From NCBI RefSeq assembly GCF_046569695.1, contig NZ_JBKHUI010000022.1, positions 1 to 64,000 on the forward strand: a stretch of DNA of 64,000 nt, read 5' to 3'. Position 1 is the first letter of the stretch. The number at the start of each line of letters is the position of its first letter. Of the stretch, positions 1 through 8,002 are shown in pieces. This DNA is from Kluyvera sp046569695 (GTDB taxonomy: Bacteria; Pseudomonadota; Gammaproteobacteria; Enterobacterales; Enterobacteriaceae). The translations under genes were made by a program, and so were the position numbers. The notes under the pieces are model-generated. The model had not been told where the DNA came from. It saw only the letters and a program-made list of their open reading frames with translations, and made no database searches.

Positions 1-47
1 TGGTAGTGTGGGGTCTCCCCATGCGAGAGTAGGGAACTGCCAGGCAT
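1..47 (+). rRNA. rrf: 5S ribosomal RNA, 3' end only
   Basis: The first 47 bases match the 3' end of enterobacterial 5S rRNA from memory, including the CTCCCCATGCGAGAG segment and the terminal GCCAGGCAT. The gene begins left of the window, so an rRNA operon ends here, transcribed rightward. Confidence 0.93.
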
Positions 48-58
48 CAATTTAGTGA

Positions 59-88
59 AGAAGCCCATCCTGACGGATGGGCTTTTTT
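59..88 (+). terminator. rRNA operon terminator
   Basis: A ten-base-pair stem (AAGCCCATCC / GGATGGGCTT, loop TGAC) is followed by a T run 12 bases after the 5S end. This is the usual rrn T1-type intrinsic terminator. Confidence 0.92.
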
Positions 89-117
89 GCGTGTGCGGGA
101 AAATGAAAGTGCGGTGA

Positions 118-253
118 ACATCCCGGGGTCACTGCGTTCGCCCGGGCTACAGACGATGATAATGCCCGACCCGTAGCCCGGACGAGGCGTTCACGCCGAC
201 TCCGGGATGGTGCACGTTGCCGGATGGCGGCGTAAACGCCTTATCCGGCCTAC
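118..253. repeat. REP/BIME cluster
   Basis: Several REP-like palindromic units (CCCGGGCTAC, GTAGCCCGGACGAGGCG, GCCGGATGGCGGCGTAAACG, CCTTATCCGGCCTAC) lie in alternating orientation between the rRNA terminator and the 3' end of yhhJ. Confidence 0.85.
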
Positions 254-258
254 AAATC

Positions 259-1383
259 TTATGCCATCTCCCCAATCGTTTTACGAAAACGCACCAGCGC
301 AATCCCAAAGAACGCCCCGCCAATCGCCAGCAGCGTCAAAAACTGCGGCCAGACGATAGCAAAATCGGCACCGCGATAGAGAATAGCCTGCGCCAGGCTC
401 ACGAAATGCGTGGTGGGCATGGTGAGCATAATGTCCTGCACCAGCTGCGGCATGCTCTCTCTCGGCGTTGAACCGCCGGACAACATCTGCAACGGCAGCA
501 GCACAAGAATCATCAACAGCCCCAGTTGCGGCATTGACCGGGCAATCGTGCCCATAAAAATGCCGATCGACGTGGTCGCAAACAGACTCAGCGCAACCCC
601 TAACATAAACAGTGGAATCGACCCCTCTATCGGCACCTGCAGGATCCCCTGCACCATCAACATCAGCGACAGCCCCGACACCACCAGAACCACCAGCCCC
701 ATCGACCAGACCTTGGCGAGCATAATCTCAAACGGGGTCACCGGCATCACCAGTAGATGCTCAACCGTGCCGTGCTCGCGCTCGCGGATCAACGCCGATC
801 CGGTGAGTACGATCGCCAGCATCGTAATGTTGTTGATGATCGCCATCACTGCGCCAAAACGCGCCTGCTCGAGGTTCGGGTTAAAGCGCATCCTCACCGC
901 CAGCTCCACCGGCAGCGTGCTGTTATCCCGATACCGCGCCACGAAGCTGTTCACCTCGCCGGTCACGATATTCTGGATATAGCTGTTGCCGGTAAACGCC
1001 TGGCTCATGCGGGTGGCATCGACGTTAACCTGCAAATCCGGCTGCCTTCCTGCCAGCACATCCCGTTGAAAATTAGGTGGAATATTGATGGCGAAGGTAT
1101 AGCGCCCGGCATCCAGCCCCGCGTCCATCTCGTCGGCGGTAATCAGCTCTGGCTCAAGAAACCACGGCCGATAGAAGCCGTTGATAATCCGCGATGAGAG
1201 CTGAGATTTATCCATATCGGCGATCGCAATCGGCGCCAGATGCAGCGAGCCCGGCATCACCGTTGCCGAAGAGTAGACCGAAACGGTGAAGGCAAACACG
1301 ATCAGCGTCAGCATCGCTTTATCGCCCAGCAGGCTGCGGAGTTCCTTCACGCCGAGGTTATAAATATTGCGTAATCCGCGCAT
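259..1383 (-). CDS. yhhJ: ABC-2 type exporter permease YhhJ
   Basis: Inner-membrane permease of an ABC exporter and last gene of the yhiI-rbbA-yhhJ operon. From this start it is 374 residues, the E. coli YhhJ length, and begins MRGLRNIYNLGVKELRS. One hydrophobic segment lies near residues 18-40, then a soluble periplasmic domain, then a block of membrane segments over the last ~190 residues, the ABC-2 layout. Two consecutive ATG codons (1386 and 1383) overlap the rbbA stop, so the genes are translationally coupled; the second gives the family N-terminus. The partner ATPase is expected to be RbbA and the periplasmic adaptor YhiI. The exported substrate is unknown. Confidence 0.93.
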   Translation of the reverse strand: MRGLRNIYNLGVKELRSLLGDKAMLTLIVFAFTVSVYSSATVMPGSLHLAPIAIADMDKSQLSSRIINGFYRPWFLEPELITADEMDAGLDAGRYTFAINIPPNFQRDVLAGRQPDLQVNVDATRMSQAFTGNSYIQNIVTGEVNSFVARYRDNSTLPVELAVRMRFNPNLEQARFGAVMAIINNITMLAIVLTGSALIREREHGTVEHLLVMPVTPFEIMLAKVWSMGLVVLVVSGLSLMLMVQGILQVPIEGSIPLFMLGVALSLFATTSIGIFMGTIARSMPQLGLLMILVLLPLQMLSGGSTPRESMPQLVQDIMLTMPTTHFVSLAQAILYRGADFAIVWPQFLTLLAIGGAFFGIALVRFRKTIGEMA

Positions 1384-4112
1384 CATCCCTCCTGTTTTTT
1401 CAGCAGCCACACGCTTAATCCCAGCACCAGCGGCACGGCAATCAAGAGCGGAATAAACGACGCCCACAGGTCACCTGGCCCCAGCGCTTTAGAGAAAGTG
1501 CCGCGGGCGATGGTCAGGAAGTGGCTGGTCGGGTAAATCTGGCCAATCCAGCGCCCTGGCCCTTCAAGCGATGCGACCGGATCGATCATCCCGGAGAACT
1601 GGGTGGCCGGAATCAGCGTAATGATCGCCGTCCCGAAGATCGCCGCGATCTGGCTCTTCATAAAGGTGGAGATCAACAGCCCCAGCCCGGTGGCGATGGT
1701 GACATACAGCAGCGCCGCCAGCGTCAGCGTCAGGAAACTCCCCTTATGCTGCACGCCAAAAACGAACACCGACAGAGCGCAGAGCAGCAGGAAGTTGAAC
1801 ATCCCAAGCACGATGTAAGGCATCTGCTTACCGAGTAAAAACTCGGTGCGGGTGGTGGGCGTCACGTACAGGTTGATGATCGAACCCAGCTCTTTCTCCC
1901 GCACCACGCTCAGCGCGCTGAGCATCGCTGGGATCATCATCAGCAGCAGGGGGATCACCGCCGGAACGATCGCCGGCAGGCTCTTCACATCCGGGTTATA
2001 GCGATAGCGCGTCTCGATAGAAATCAGCGAGGTATCCCGGCTGGCAGAAGGCTGCCGCCCGGCCATCTCCTGTAACCACGAAAGGTGCATCGCCTGCACG
2101 TAGCCGCGCACCGTTTCCGCGCGGTTTGGCATCGCGCCATCGACCCACACGCCTATCTGCACCGGCGTGCCGCGGGCAATATCGCGACCAAAGTTTGGTG
2201 GAATTTCGATGGCGACCGCCAGTTCACCGTCACGCATGCGGCGGTCCAGTTCGTCGTAGCTATGCAGCGGCGGCTGCTCGATAAAATAGCGCGAACCGGC
2301 AATGTTCTGCGACCAGCCCTGGCTGCTGACGGTTTGATCGCGGTCGAGTACTGCAAAACGCAGATCCTCCACGTCCATGCTGATCCCATAGCCCATGATA
2401 AACATCAGGATCACCGTTCCCAGCAGCGCCAGCGTCGATCGTACCGGATCGCGCCGCAGCTCCAGTGCTTCGCGACGGCTGTAGCTAAACAGGCGGCGTA
2501 GGCTAAAGGCCTGACGCGGCGGTTCGCTCTCGGGTTTAACTGGGGTATCTACCATTTCCGCAACCGGAACGGGGTCGGAAGCCTCCTGTAAGTAGGCAAT
2601 AAACGCCTCTTCCAGCGTGGCCGCGCCGCGTTTTTCGACCAGCGCCTGCGGCGTATCGCTGGCCAGCACCTTGCCCGCGTGCATCAGCGAAATACGGTCG
2701 CAGCGCTCCGCCTCGTTCATAAAGTGGGTGGAGATAAAAATGGTGACCTTATCCTGGCGCGCCAGGTCGACCATCAGCTGCCAGAACATATCGCGGGCCA
2801 CCGGGTCTACGCCGGAGGTCGGTTCGTCTAGGATCAGCATCTCCGGGCGATGGATAACCGCCACCGCCAGCGACAGGCGCTGGCGAATGCCGAGCGGCAG
2901 CGCGGCGGGCAGAGCGTTTTCCACCTCGGTGAGCATAAAACGCTGGCTCATCTCGGCAACTCTTGCGGGAATTTCGTCATCCGGGATATGGAACAGCCTG
3001 GCGTGCAGTTCCAGGTTCTGCAGCACGCTCAGCTCGCTGTAGAGCGAAAAGGCCTGCGACATATAGCCTACCCGGCGGCGGGTCTCGATATCTTTTGGGT
3101 CGACCGGCTGACCAAACAGCCAGGCTTCCCCTTCGCTGGCGGGCAGCAGCCCGGTCAGCATCTTCATGGTGGTGGATTTACCGCAGCCGTTGGAGCCGAG
3201 AAAGCCGAAAATCTCGCCGCGTGCGATACGAAAGTTCACGTGATCCACCGCGACAAAGTTGCCAAAGCGCATGGTCAGCCCGCGTGCTTCAATGGCAACT
3301 TCCTCTTCGCGGGTATCGCGCGGTGAGATGACTACCTGCTGATGCGCGTTGCGCTGTGCCTCCGGCAGCAGGGCGATAAACGCCTGTTCCAGCGTCTGGC
3401 TGTTGGTGTGGGTACGCAGTTGTTCCGCGCTGCCGGTGGCCAGCACTTCCCCAGCGTTCATCGCAACCAGCCAGTCGAAGCGTTCGGCTTCTTCCATATA
3501 GGCGGTGGCAACCAGCACGCTCATTTCCGGCTGACGCTCGCGGATGCTGTCGATAAGCGCCCAGAACTGCGCGCGCGAGAGCGGGTCCACGCCGGTGGTC
3601 GGTTCATCGAGGATCAGTAACTCTGGGTCGTGGATCAGCGCACAGCACAGGCCGAGCTTCTGCTTCATCCCACCGGAGAGTTTCCCCGCCGGGCGGTCGC
3701 GGAACGGCTCCAGCCCGGTGCTTTTCAGCAGCTCGTCAATGCGTGCTTCACGCTCGCTTTTGTCGTGACCAAACAGCCGCGCGAAGAAGTCGACGTTCTC
3801 GTAGACCGACAGGGTGCGATAGAGGTTTTTGCCCAGCCCCTGCGGCATCCAGGCTATTTTCGGGCAGACATCGCGGCGGTGCCGGGCATCGCGCATATCG
3901 CCGCCGAGCACCATCACGTTGCCTTGCTCAATCACCCGTGCGCCGGCAATCAGCGACAGCAGGCTCGATTTCCCCACGCCGTCCGGGCCAATCAACCCCA
4001 CCATACGACGGGAAGGGATGGTCAGCGTGATATCGCGCAGCGCGACGGTGGCACCAAAATGCTGGCCGACGTGCTCCAGCCGGGCGACGGCGGGGTGGAT
4101 ATCCTGTTTCAT
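1383..4112 (-). CDS. rbbA: Ribosome-associated ATPase / ABC exporter RbbA
   Basis: A 909-residue fusion of two ABC ATPase domains and an ABC-2 membrane domain, the RbbA architecture. NBD1 has Walker A at residues 42-49 (GPDGVGKS), signature LSGGMKQK and Walker B LLILDEPTTGVDP. NBD2 has Walker A GSNGCGKS and Walker B MLILDEPTSGVDP, but its signature is degenerate (LPLGIRQR), as in E. coli RbbA. The C-terminal ~370 residues carry one membrane segment, a periplasmic loop and a membrane bundle, paralogous to YhhJ. In E. coli RbbA stimulates ribosomal ATPase activity; genomically it looks like an exporter. The ATG at 4112 overlaps the yhiI stop (ATGA). An upstream in-frame ATG at 4145 lies inside yhiI and is less likely. 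Confidence 0.93.
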   Translation of the reverse strand: MKQDIHPAVARLEHVGQHFGATVALRDITLTIPSRRMVGLIGPDGVGKSSLLSLIAGARVIEQGNVMVLGGDMRDARHRRDVCPKIAWMPQGLGKNLYRTLSVYENVDFFARLFGHDKSEREARIDELLKSTGLEPFRDRPAGKLSGGMKQKLGLCCALIHDPELLILDEPTTGVDPLSRAQFWALIDSIRERQPEMSVLVATAYMEEAERFDWLVAMNAGEVLATGSAEQLRTHTNSQTLEQAFIALLPEAQRNAHQQVVISPRDTREEEVAIEARGLTMRFGNFVAVDHVNFRIARGEIFGFLGSNGCGKSTTMKMLTGLLPASEGEAWLFGQPVDPKDIETRRRVGYMSQAFSLYSELSVLQNLELHARLFHIPDDEIPARVAEMSQRFMLTEVENALPAALPLGIRQRLSLAVAVIHRPEMLILDEPTSGVDPVARDMFWQLMVDLARQDKVTIFISTHFMNEAERCDRISLMHAGKVLASDTPQALVEKRGAATLEEAFIAYLQEASDPVPVAEMVDTPVKPESEPPRQAFSLRRLFSYSRREALELRRDPVRSTLALLGTVILMFIMGYGISMDVEDLRFAVLDRDQTVSSQGWSQNIAGSRYFIEQPPLHSYDELDRRMRDGELAVAIEIPPNFGRDIARGTPVQIGVWVDGAMPNRAETVRGYVQAMHLSWLQEMAGRQPSASRDTSLISIETRYRYNPDVKSLPAIVPAVIPLLLMMIPAMLSALSVVREKELGSIINLYVTPTTRTEFLLGKQMPYIVLGMFNFLLLCALSVFVFGVQHKGSFLTLTLAALLYVTIATGLGLLISTFMKSQIAAIFGTAIITLIPATQFSGMIDPVASLEGPGRWIGQIYPTSHFLTIARGTFSKALGPGDLWASFIPLLIAVPLVLGLSVWLLKKQEG

Positions 4113-5176
4113 TGTGGCAACCTCACCATCAGCATGGCAGGCCACGGCTGCTGGTTATCCAGGCGCACATAGGCCATCCCCGGCAGGCCGGTTTTCACAT
4201 ACTCAAGGTGCTCGGCCAGCAGCTCCGGCGGAATGCGCGCTTTGACGCGGAACATCAGCTTAAGCCGCTCATCGCTGGTTTCGACAGTTTTCGGTGTGAA
4301 CTGGGCGACGCTTGCCACAAAGCTGATATTGGCAGGGATCACCAGATCCGGCGCGGCATCCAGAATGATACGTACTTCACTGCCGATGGCTAACAGCCCG
4401 GCCTGCTCGGTGGGCAGGAAGAAGGTCATGTAGACGTCGGCGAGGTCGACCATATTCAGCACGCGCCCACCGGCGGCCAGCACTTCGCCCGGCTCAGCCA
4501 CGCGGTACTGAATGCGCCCATCGCGCGGGGCTTTCAGTTCGCTATCGTCAATATCGGCCATGATGCGGCGTTCGGTGGCCTGGGCGGCTTCAACGCGGGT
4601 TTGCGCCTGGATGATGCTGGTGCGGGCGGCTTCTATTGCCGCACGGGCGGCAGAGACCTGCGCACGGGCGGACTCGAGTGCCGCCCTACCGCTTTCGGCG
4701 GCAGCACGGTCATCGTCGAGCTGCTGGGCGGACACAGCGCCGCGCTGAGATAGCGTGCTGGAACGGGCGTGACGTTTGGAAGTAGAGTCCAGTTCTGCCT
4801 GGCGCTGTTTGACGATGGCTTCGCTGGCGCGCATTTCACTCTGACGCTGATCCAACAGAGCTTTCGCGGCAGCCACGGCGCTTTGCGCCTCTTTAATCTG
4901 CGCGGCTGCTTCCAGGCGCTGCTCGTTCAGCACACGGGTGTCCATGCGGGCCAGCACGTCACCCTGGCGGACAAACTGCCCCTCTTTGACGACGATTGAT
5001 TCGATACGCCCGGCGGTCTTGGTGGCAATATCCACTTCCGTGGCTTCAATTCTGCCGTTACTGCTGGCGAACCCAGCCGGTAGCTCCGGTGGACGAAGCA
5101 TCCACCACGCCACGGCGGCAATCACCACCGCGATACCGACGATATACCAGGCCCAATGCTGCTTGAATTTGTCCAT
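4109..5176 (-). CDS. yhiI: HlyD-family periplasmic adaptor YhiI
   Basis: Membrane fusion protein of the YhiI-RbbA-YhhJ export complex, 355 residues like E. coli YhiI. An N-terminal signal anchor (about residues 9-27) is followed by a biotinyl-lipoyl-like half, a long Ala/Gln/Glu-rich coiled-coil hairpin (about 85-200), the second lipoyl half (LKAPRDGRIQYR) and a beta-barrel domain. It is the first gene of the operon and its stop overlaps the rbbA start by four bases, so the three proteins are made together. The substrate is not indicated. Confidence 0.93.
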   Translation of the reverse strand: MDKFKQHWAWYIVGIAVVIAAVAWWMLRPPELPAGFASSNGRIEATEVDIATKTAGRIESIVVKEGQFVRQGDVLARMDTRVLNEQRLEAAAQIKEAQSAVAAAKALLDQRQSEMRASEAIVKQRQAELDSTSKRHARSSTLSQRGAVSAQQLDDDRAAAESGRAALESARAQVSAARAAIEAARTSIIQAQTRVEAAQATERRIMADIDDSELKAPRDGRIQYRVAEPGEVLAAGGRVLNMVDLADVYMTFFLPTEQAGLLAIGSEVRIILDAAPDLVIPANISFVASVAQFTPKTVETSDERLKLMFRVKARIPPELLAEHLEYVKTGLPGMAYVRLDNQQPWPAMLMVRLPQ

Positions 5177-5400
5177 ACGCTACCCGCTCTGTTCCCTGTT
5201 GCTGAGTGCGCGCGTTTCGTCTTGAAAGAAAGGAAAGGATGCTGTGAAGAGTGCTACTCATGTGGTCATCGTCAGCAATCCTGGCCGTAAATGAAACACG
5301 CATAAATATAGCTACTGTCAATGTCATACTAACACCGGCATTCATTATGTCCATGCCGTTAACATGGGTTTGCGGAAGCATTAACACAATTAATCAAAGT

Positions 5401-5434
5401 GGATGAGAGCTCGGCAACGCCTGAGCCCTCATCG
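5401..5434 (-). terminator. Hairpin after the TrpRS gene
   Basis: An imperfect long inverted repeat (GATGAG..GCTCGGC / GCCTGAGC..CTCATC) begins at the TrpRS stop codon. The downstream tail on the minus strand is AT-rich but has no clean U run, so termination is only probable. Confidence 0.45.
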
Positions 5435-5437
5435 CGT

Positions 5438-6445
5438 TCAGAACAGCACCGGCAGCCCAAGCCCGCGTTTAACCGCGTGCAGCGTCTGCTGAGTGACCTC
5501 GTGCGCCCGTTCGCTGCCCTGGCGCAGCAGGTCCAGCAGCATGCCTTTATCCTGAATCACGGTCGCACGGCGTTCACGGATAGGGGCCAGCAGTTCCTGT
5601 AAGCACGCTTCCAGCACGTTTTTGCACTGCCGGTCGCCTAGCCCGCCCCGCTGATAGTGCGCTTTCATCTCCGCGACCAGCGCCTTATCGGAATGGAATG
5701 CGTCGAGGTAGGTGAAGACCACGTTGCCGTCGACTTGCCCCGGGTCGGCGACGCGCAGGTGGTTAGGGTCGGTGTACATGGCGCTCACCGCCTGATGGAT
5801 TTCCGACTCGCTGGCGCTCAGGGTCAGCGTATTGCCGAGCGATTTCGACATCTTCGCGCCGCCATCAATACCCGGCAGGCGGCTGACGTCGCTCAGCAGC
5901 GCTTTGCAATGGCGCAGCACCGGCTCGGTGGTCAGGCTATTCATCTTGTGTACGATCTCGTTGGTTTGCTCGATCATCGGCAGCTGATCGTCGCCCACCG
6001 GTACGAGATCGGCGTTAAACGCGGTAATGTCGGCGGCCTGGCTAATCGGATAGGCCATAAAGCCCACCGGCAGCGAGCGGGAGAAACCTTTCTGCGCAAT
6101 CTCGTTTTTCACCGTCGGGTTACGTTCCACGCGGGCGACGGTAACGATATTCATATACAGCGCGGTCAACTCCGCCAGCGCGGGCAGGGCGGATTGCAGG
6201 CAGATGGTGGTGCGGCTTGGGTCAATGCCCACCGCCAGATAGTCGGCCATCACTTCCAGAATATGGTGGCTGATTTTTTGCGGATTGCTGCCGTTGTCGG
6301 TCAACCCTTGCAGGTCGGCAATCAGAATAAACTGCTGATGTTCATGCTGTAATTGCACGCGCTGGCGCAGCGAGCCGACGTAGTGGCCGAGATGCAGTTG
6401 GCCGGTTGGACGGTCGCCGGTCAGGATAGTATGGGTGGTGTTCAT
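5438..6445 (-). CDS. trpS2: Tryptophanyl-tRNA synthetase, second type
   Basis: Class I aminoacyl-tRNA synthetase that charges tRNA-Trp, 335 residues. The HIGH-type motif is HLGH at residues 18-21 (in TGQLHLGHYVGS) and KMSKS lies at 198-202, followed by SLGNTL. The start at 6445 has a good ribosome site (AAGGAA) and gives the conserved N-terminus MNTTHTILTGDRPTGQ; longer reading upstream runs into an ERIC repeat. The sequence is unlike the housekeeping E. coli TrpS (from memory), and this locus is not the E. coli trpS locus, so it is probably an accessory enzyme. A Trp-codon attenuator lies upstream (6612-6725), implying induction when charged tRNA-Trp falls. Natural resistance to a tryptophan analogue is one possible role. 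Confidence 0.93.
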   Translation of the reverse strand: MNTTHTILTGDRPTGQLHLGHYVGSLRQRVQLQHEHQQFILIADLQGLTDNGSNPQKISHHILEVMADYLAVGIDPSRTTICLQSALPALAELTALYMNIVTVARVERNPTVKNEIAQKGFSRSLPVGFMAYPISQAADITAFNADLVPVGDDQLPMIEQTNEIVHKMNSLTTEPVLRHCKALLSDVSRLPGIDGGAKMSKSLGNTLTLSASESEIHQAVSAMYTDPNHLRVADPGQVDGNVVFTYLDAFHSDKALVAEMKAHYQRGGLGDRQCKNVLEACLQELLAPIRERRATVIQDKGMLLDLLRQGSERAHEVTQQTLHAVKRGLGLPVLF

Positions 6446-6465
6446 CAGTCGTTCCTTATGAGGTA

Positions 6466-6590
6466 TATACCCGTCATACTTCAAGTTGAGGTGCGTTGGC
6501 TGCGCTCGTTCACCCGAATCACTTACTAGAGTAAGCTCATCGGGATTCACTCCCTTGCCGCCTTCCTGTAACTCGAATTATTTAGGGTAA
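6466..6590. repeat. ERIC element
   Basis: An approximately 125-bp imperfect palindrome with ERIC hallmarks: ends CGTCATACTTCAAGTTG and AACTCGAATTATTTAGGG, and a core matching both standard ERIC primer regions (TCACTTACTAGAGTAAGCTC, GGGATTCAC). It lies in the transcribed leader of trpS2, between the attenuator and the start codon. Confidence 0.9.
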
Positions 6591-6611
6591 AAAGCCGAAA
6601 GACGAGACTGA

Positions 6612-6725
6612 GAAACAACAAAGCCGCCTTTCGGCGGCTTTGAAAAAAGATAACGTAACCCGAGCCGCCTGTTATGAAGGCAGCCACCAACGGTTGGAGC
6701 GGGTAACGGTCACGTTCGTGTTCAT
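6612..6725 (-). promoter_or_regulatory. Tryptophan attenuator of trpS2
   Basis: Read on the minus strand this is a complete amino-acid attenuator. Strand 1 (6685-6678, GGCTGCCT) overlaps the Trp codons and can pair with strand 2 (6670-6663, AGGCGGCT). Strand 2 can instead pair with strand 3 (AAAGCCGCC, 6641-6633). Strand 3 also forms a nine-base-pair GAAA-loop terminator with strand 4 (GGCGGCTTT, 6628-6620), followed by GTTGTTTC. A ribosome stalled at the Trp codons would mask strand 1, free strand 2 to form the antiterminator, and allow transcription into trpS2. An extra pairing (AACGTGACC with GGGTTACGTT) may stabilise the leader. The U tract is weaker than in trpL. Confidence 0.85.
6672..6725 (-). 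CDS. Trp leader peptide for trpS2
   Basis: A 17-residue open frame, MNTNVTVTRSNRWWLPS, begins six to seven bases after an AGGA ribosome site and ends at TAA just before attenuator strand 2. It carries two adjacent Trp codons, the logic of TrpL and PheM. The peptide probably has no function beyond sensing charged tRNA-Trp through ribosome stalling. It is too short for standard gene finders. Confidence 0.85.
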   Translation of the reverse strand: MNTNVTVTRSNRWWLPS

Positions 6726-7077
6726 CTTTTTATCCTGCCACCAAACGGCCTGCGCTGTCTACCCCTTCACCATAAAACGACGTCATTTCTGAAGATGGGT
6801 ACCCAGAAATATATAAAAATTGTCTTTTAGTAATATTAGACTTCGTTATTTTGATGGTGTAAAAATAAATAGGATTATTAATAATAGAGGCGGCATAAAA
6901 CAATTAAAGGAGATTATCGACAATCAGTATGCATATATTATGGTAACTCATCTTTTTTACTGAGTTATTTATTCGATATTTACGCAACAATACCAACGGG
7001 CGGGTTTACATACCCCCTGATGTTTCTAGAATACCCCGATGTGATAATACATTAGCTCAACATAACCTACCTTCAGC
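6726..7077. other. AT-rich divergent intergenic region
   Basis: 352 bases between the Trp leader (leftward) and the YebF-like gene (rightward), strongly AT-rich. It should hold both promoters. On the leader side there is a perfect inverted repeat at 6785-6810 (ATTTCTG, 12-base spacer, CAGAAAT) around the palindrome TGGGTACCCA. On the other side a direct repeat of ATACCCC..GATGT (7010-7023 and 7031-7042) recurs 21 bases apart. No gene was seen. Confidence 0.6.
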
Positions 7078-7434
7078 ATGAAAAAGACATTATTAGTGAC
7101 TGCACTATTTTGTGGCCTGCTGACTGCGGGCATTTCGACGATATGCGTTGTCCATGAAACCTTCCACGATACGACATCGGCCTGTCGTCCGGATTTCTCC
7201 CGTAAAGCGCTGCTGCGGGTGAAAGAGGACTATTTACGCGGCCGCTTCCCGCGCTGGTATCAGGAAAAAAGCCAGCTCGGCACGATGACCCCCGAACTTC
7301 GCTTCGGTGAGGTGACTATCGAAGACGAAGAGTACCGGGTTCCTTTCACCGCGCGCGGCCCCATCACCTCGCTGGCGCGTATTGGCTTTGTTAACTGCGT
7401 CTCTATGGACGTGGAGTACATGGCGGCCAGATAG
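7078..7434 (+). CDS. YebF/Cmi-family secreted protein
   Basis: 118 residues, the same length as E. coli YebF. An N-terminal signal peptide (MKKTLLVTALFCGLLTAGIST) precedes a small domain with the family pattern: Cys near residue 36, a KEDYLRGRFPRW segment like RDYQQNRVARW of YebF, VPFTARG like VPLTVRG, and a second Cys near 108. The two Cys probably form the family disulfide. YebF is exported to the medium through outer-membrane porins and is related to the colicin M immunity protein Cmi. Whether this protein is exported, protective or something else cannot be told. It stands alone, upstream of the MarR operon on the same strand. Confidence 0.75.
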   Translation: MKKTLLVTALFCGLLTAGISTICVVHETFHDTTSACRPDFSRKALLRVKEDYLRGRFPRWYQEKSQLGTMTPELRFGEVTIEDEEYRVPFTARGPITSLARIGFVNCVSMDVEYMAAR

Positions 7435-7476
7435 CCCCGTTTTACAATCCATGCGGTTTAGCCTCTTCGTTCCTTG

Positions 7477-7496
7477 ATACTTATCATGGTAAGTAT
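7477..7496. promoter_or_regulatory. Probable MarR operator
   Basis: ATACTTATCATGGTAAGTAT is a palindrome with seven-base perfect arms and a CATG centre, 33 bases before the marR-family ATG. Its position and size fit an autoregulatory MarR site; binding is inferred. Confidence 0.7.
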
Positions 7497-7529
7497 TATC
7501 GTAGTGATACGAAACAATCGGAGAGTGTG

Positions 7530-7997
7530 ATGACCGAAGATGAACTGTTTGCCCGCCGCCCAATGGGCATGCGTATGGCGATGGTGGTACGCCAGTGGCG
7601 TTCAATCATCGATCACGCGATTACCGATACCGGCTTGACCCAGTCTAGCTGGACGGTGCTGATGCAGCTTCATCAGCTGGGTGACAACGTTTCGGTCAGT
7701 GAGCTTGCACAGACGCAGGGCATTGAAATGCCGCCGCTGATGCGCACGCTCACGTTACTGGAACAGCAGGGCTACCTGCAGCGCACCGTCTCGCCGTACG
7801 ACAAACGCATCCGCCTGCTGACGCTCACCGACGAAGGTCGGGCCGTGCTCCAGACGCTAAATCAGGTGATTGAAGCCTTCCAGACGCGCGTCGCCAACGG
7901 CATTCCCGCCGACGACATCGCGAAGTTTAGCGACACCCTGAATCAAATAGCCTGCAATCTGCGGAATATCCGCGAAGAAAATAATAAAACCGACTAA
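7530..7997 (+). CDS. MarR-family transcriptional regulator
   Basis: 155 residues with the winged-helix MarR/SlyA fold: SWTVLMQLHQLGD, SVSELAQTQGIEMPPLMRTLTLLEQQGYLQR (recognition helix), then the wing VSPYDKRIRLLTLTDEGRAVL. The ATG at 7530 follows GGAG with good spacing; a GTG immediately upstream is less likely. It is the first gene of an operon with an HlyD adaptor and a DUF2955 membrane protein, so it probably represses this efflux pair until a small aromatic ligand binds. The palindrome at 7477-7496 is the likely operator. Confidence 0.9.
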   Translation: MTEDELFARRPMGMRMAMVVRQWRSIIDHAITDTGLTQSSWTVLMQLHQLGDNVSVSELAQTQGIEMPPLMRTLTLLEQQGYLQRTVSPYDKRIRLLTLTDEGRAVLQTLNQVIEAFQTRVANGIPADDIAKFSDTLNQIACNLRNIREENNKTD

Positions 7998-8002
7998 ACA
8001 CC

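Noticed and set aside
6600..6725. T-box or riboswitch ahead of trpS2
   Set aside because: No T-box sequence is present; a Trp leader peptide with overlapping stems explains the region better.
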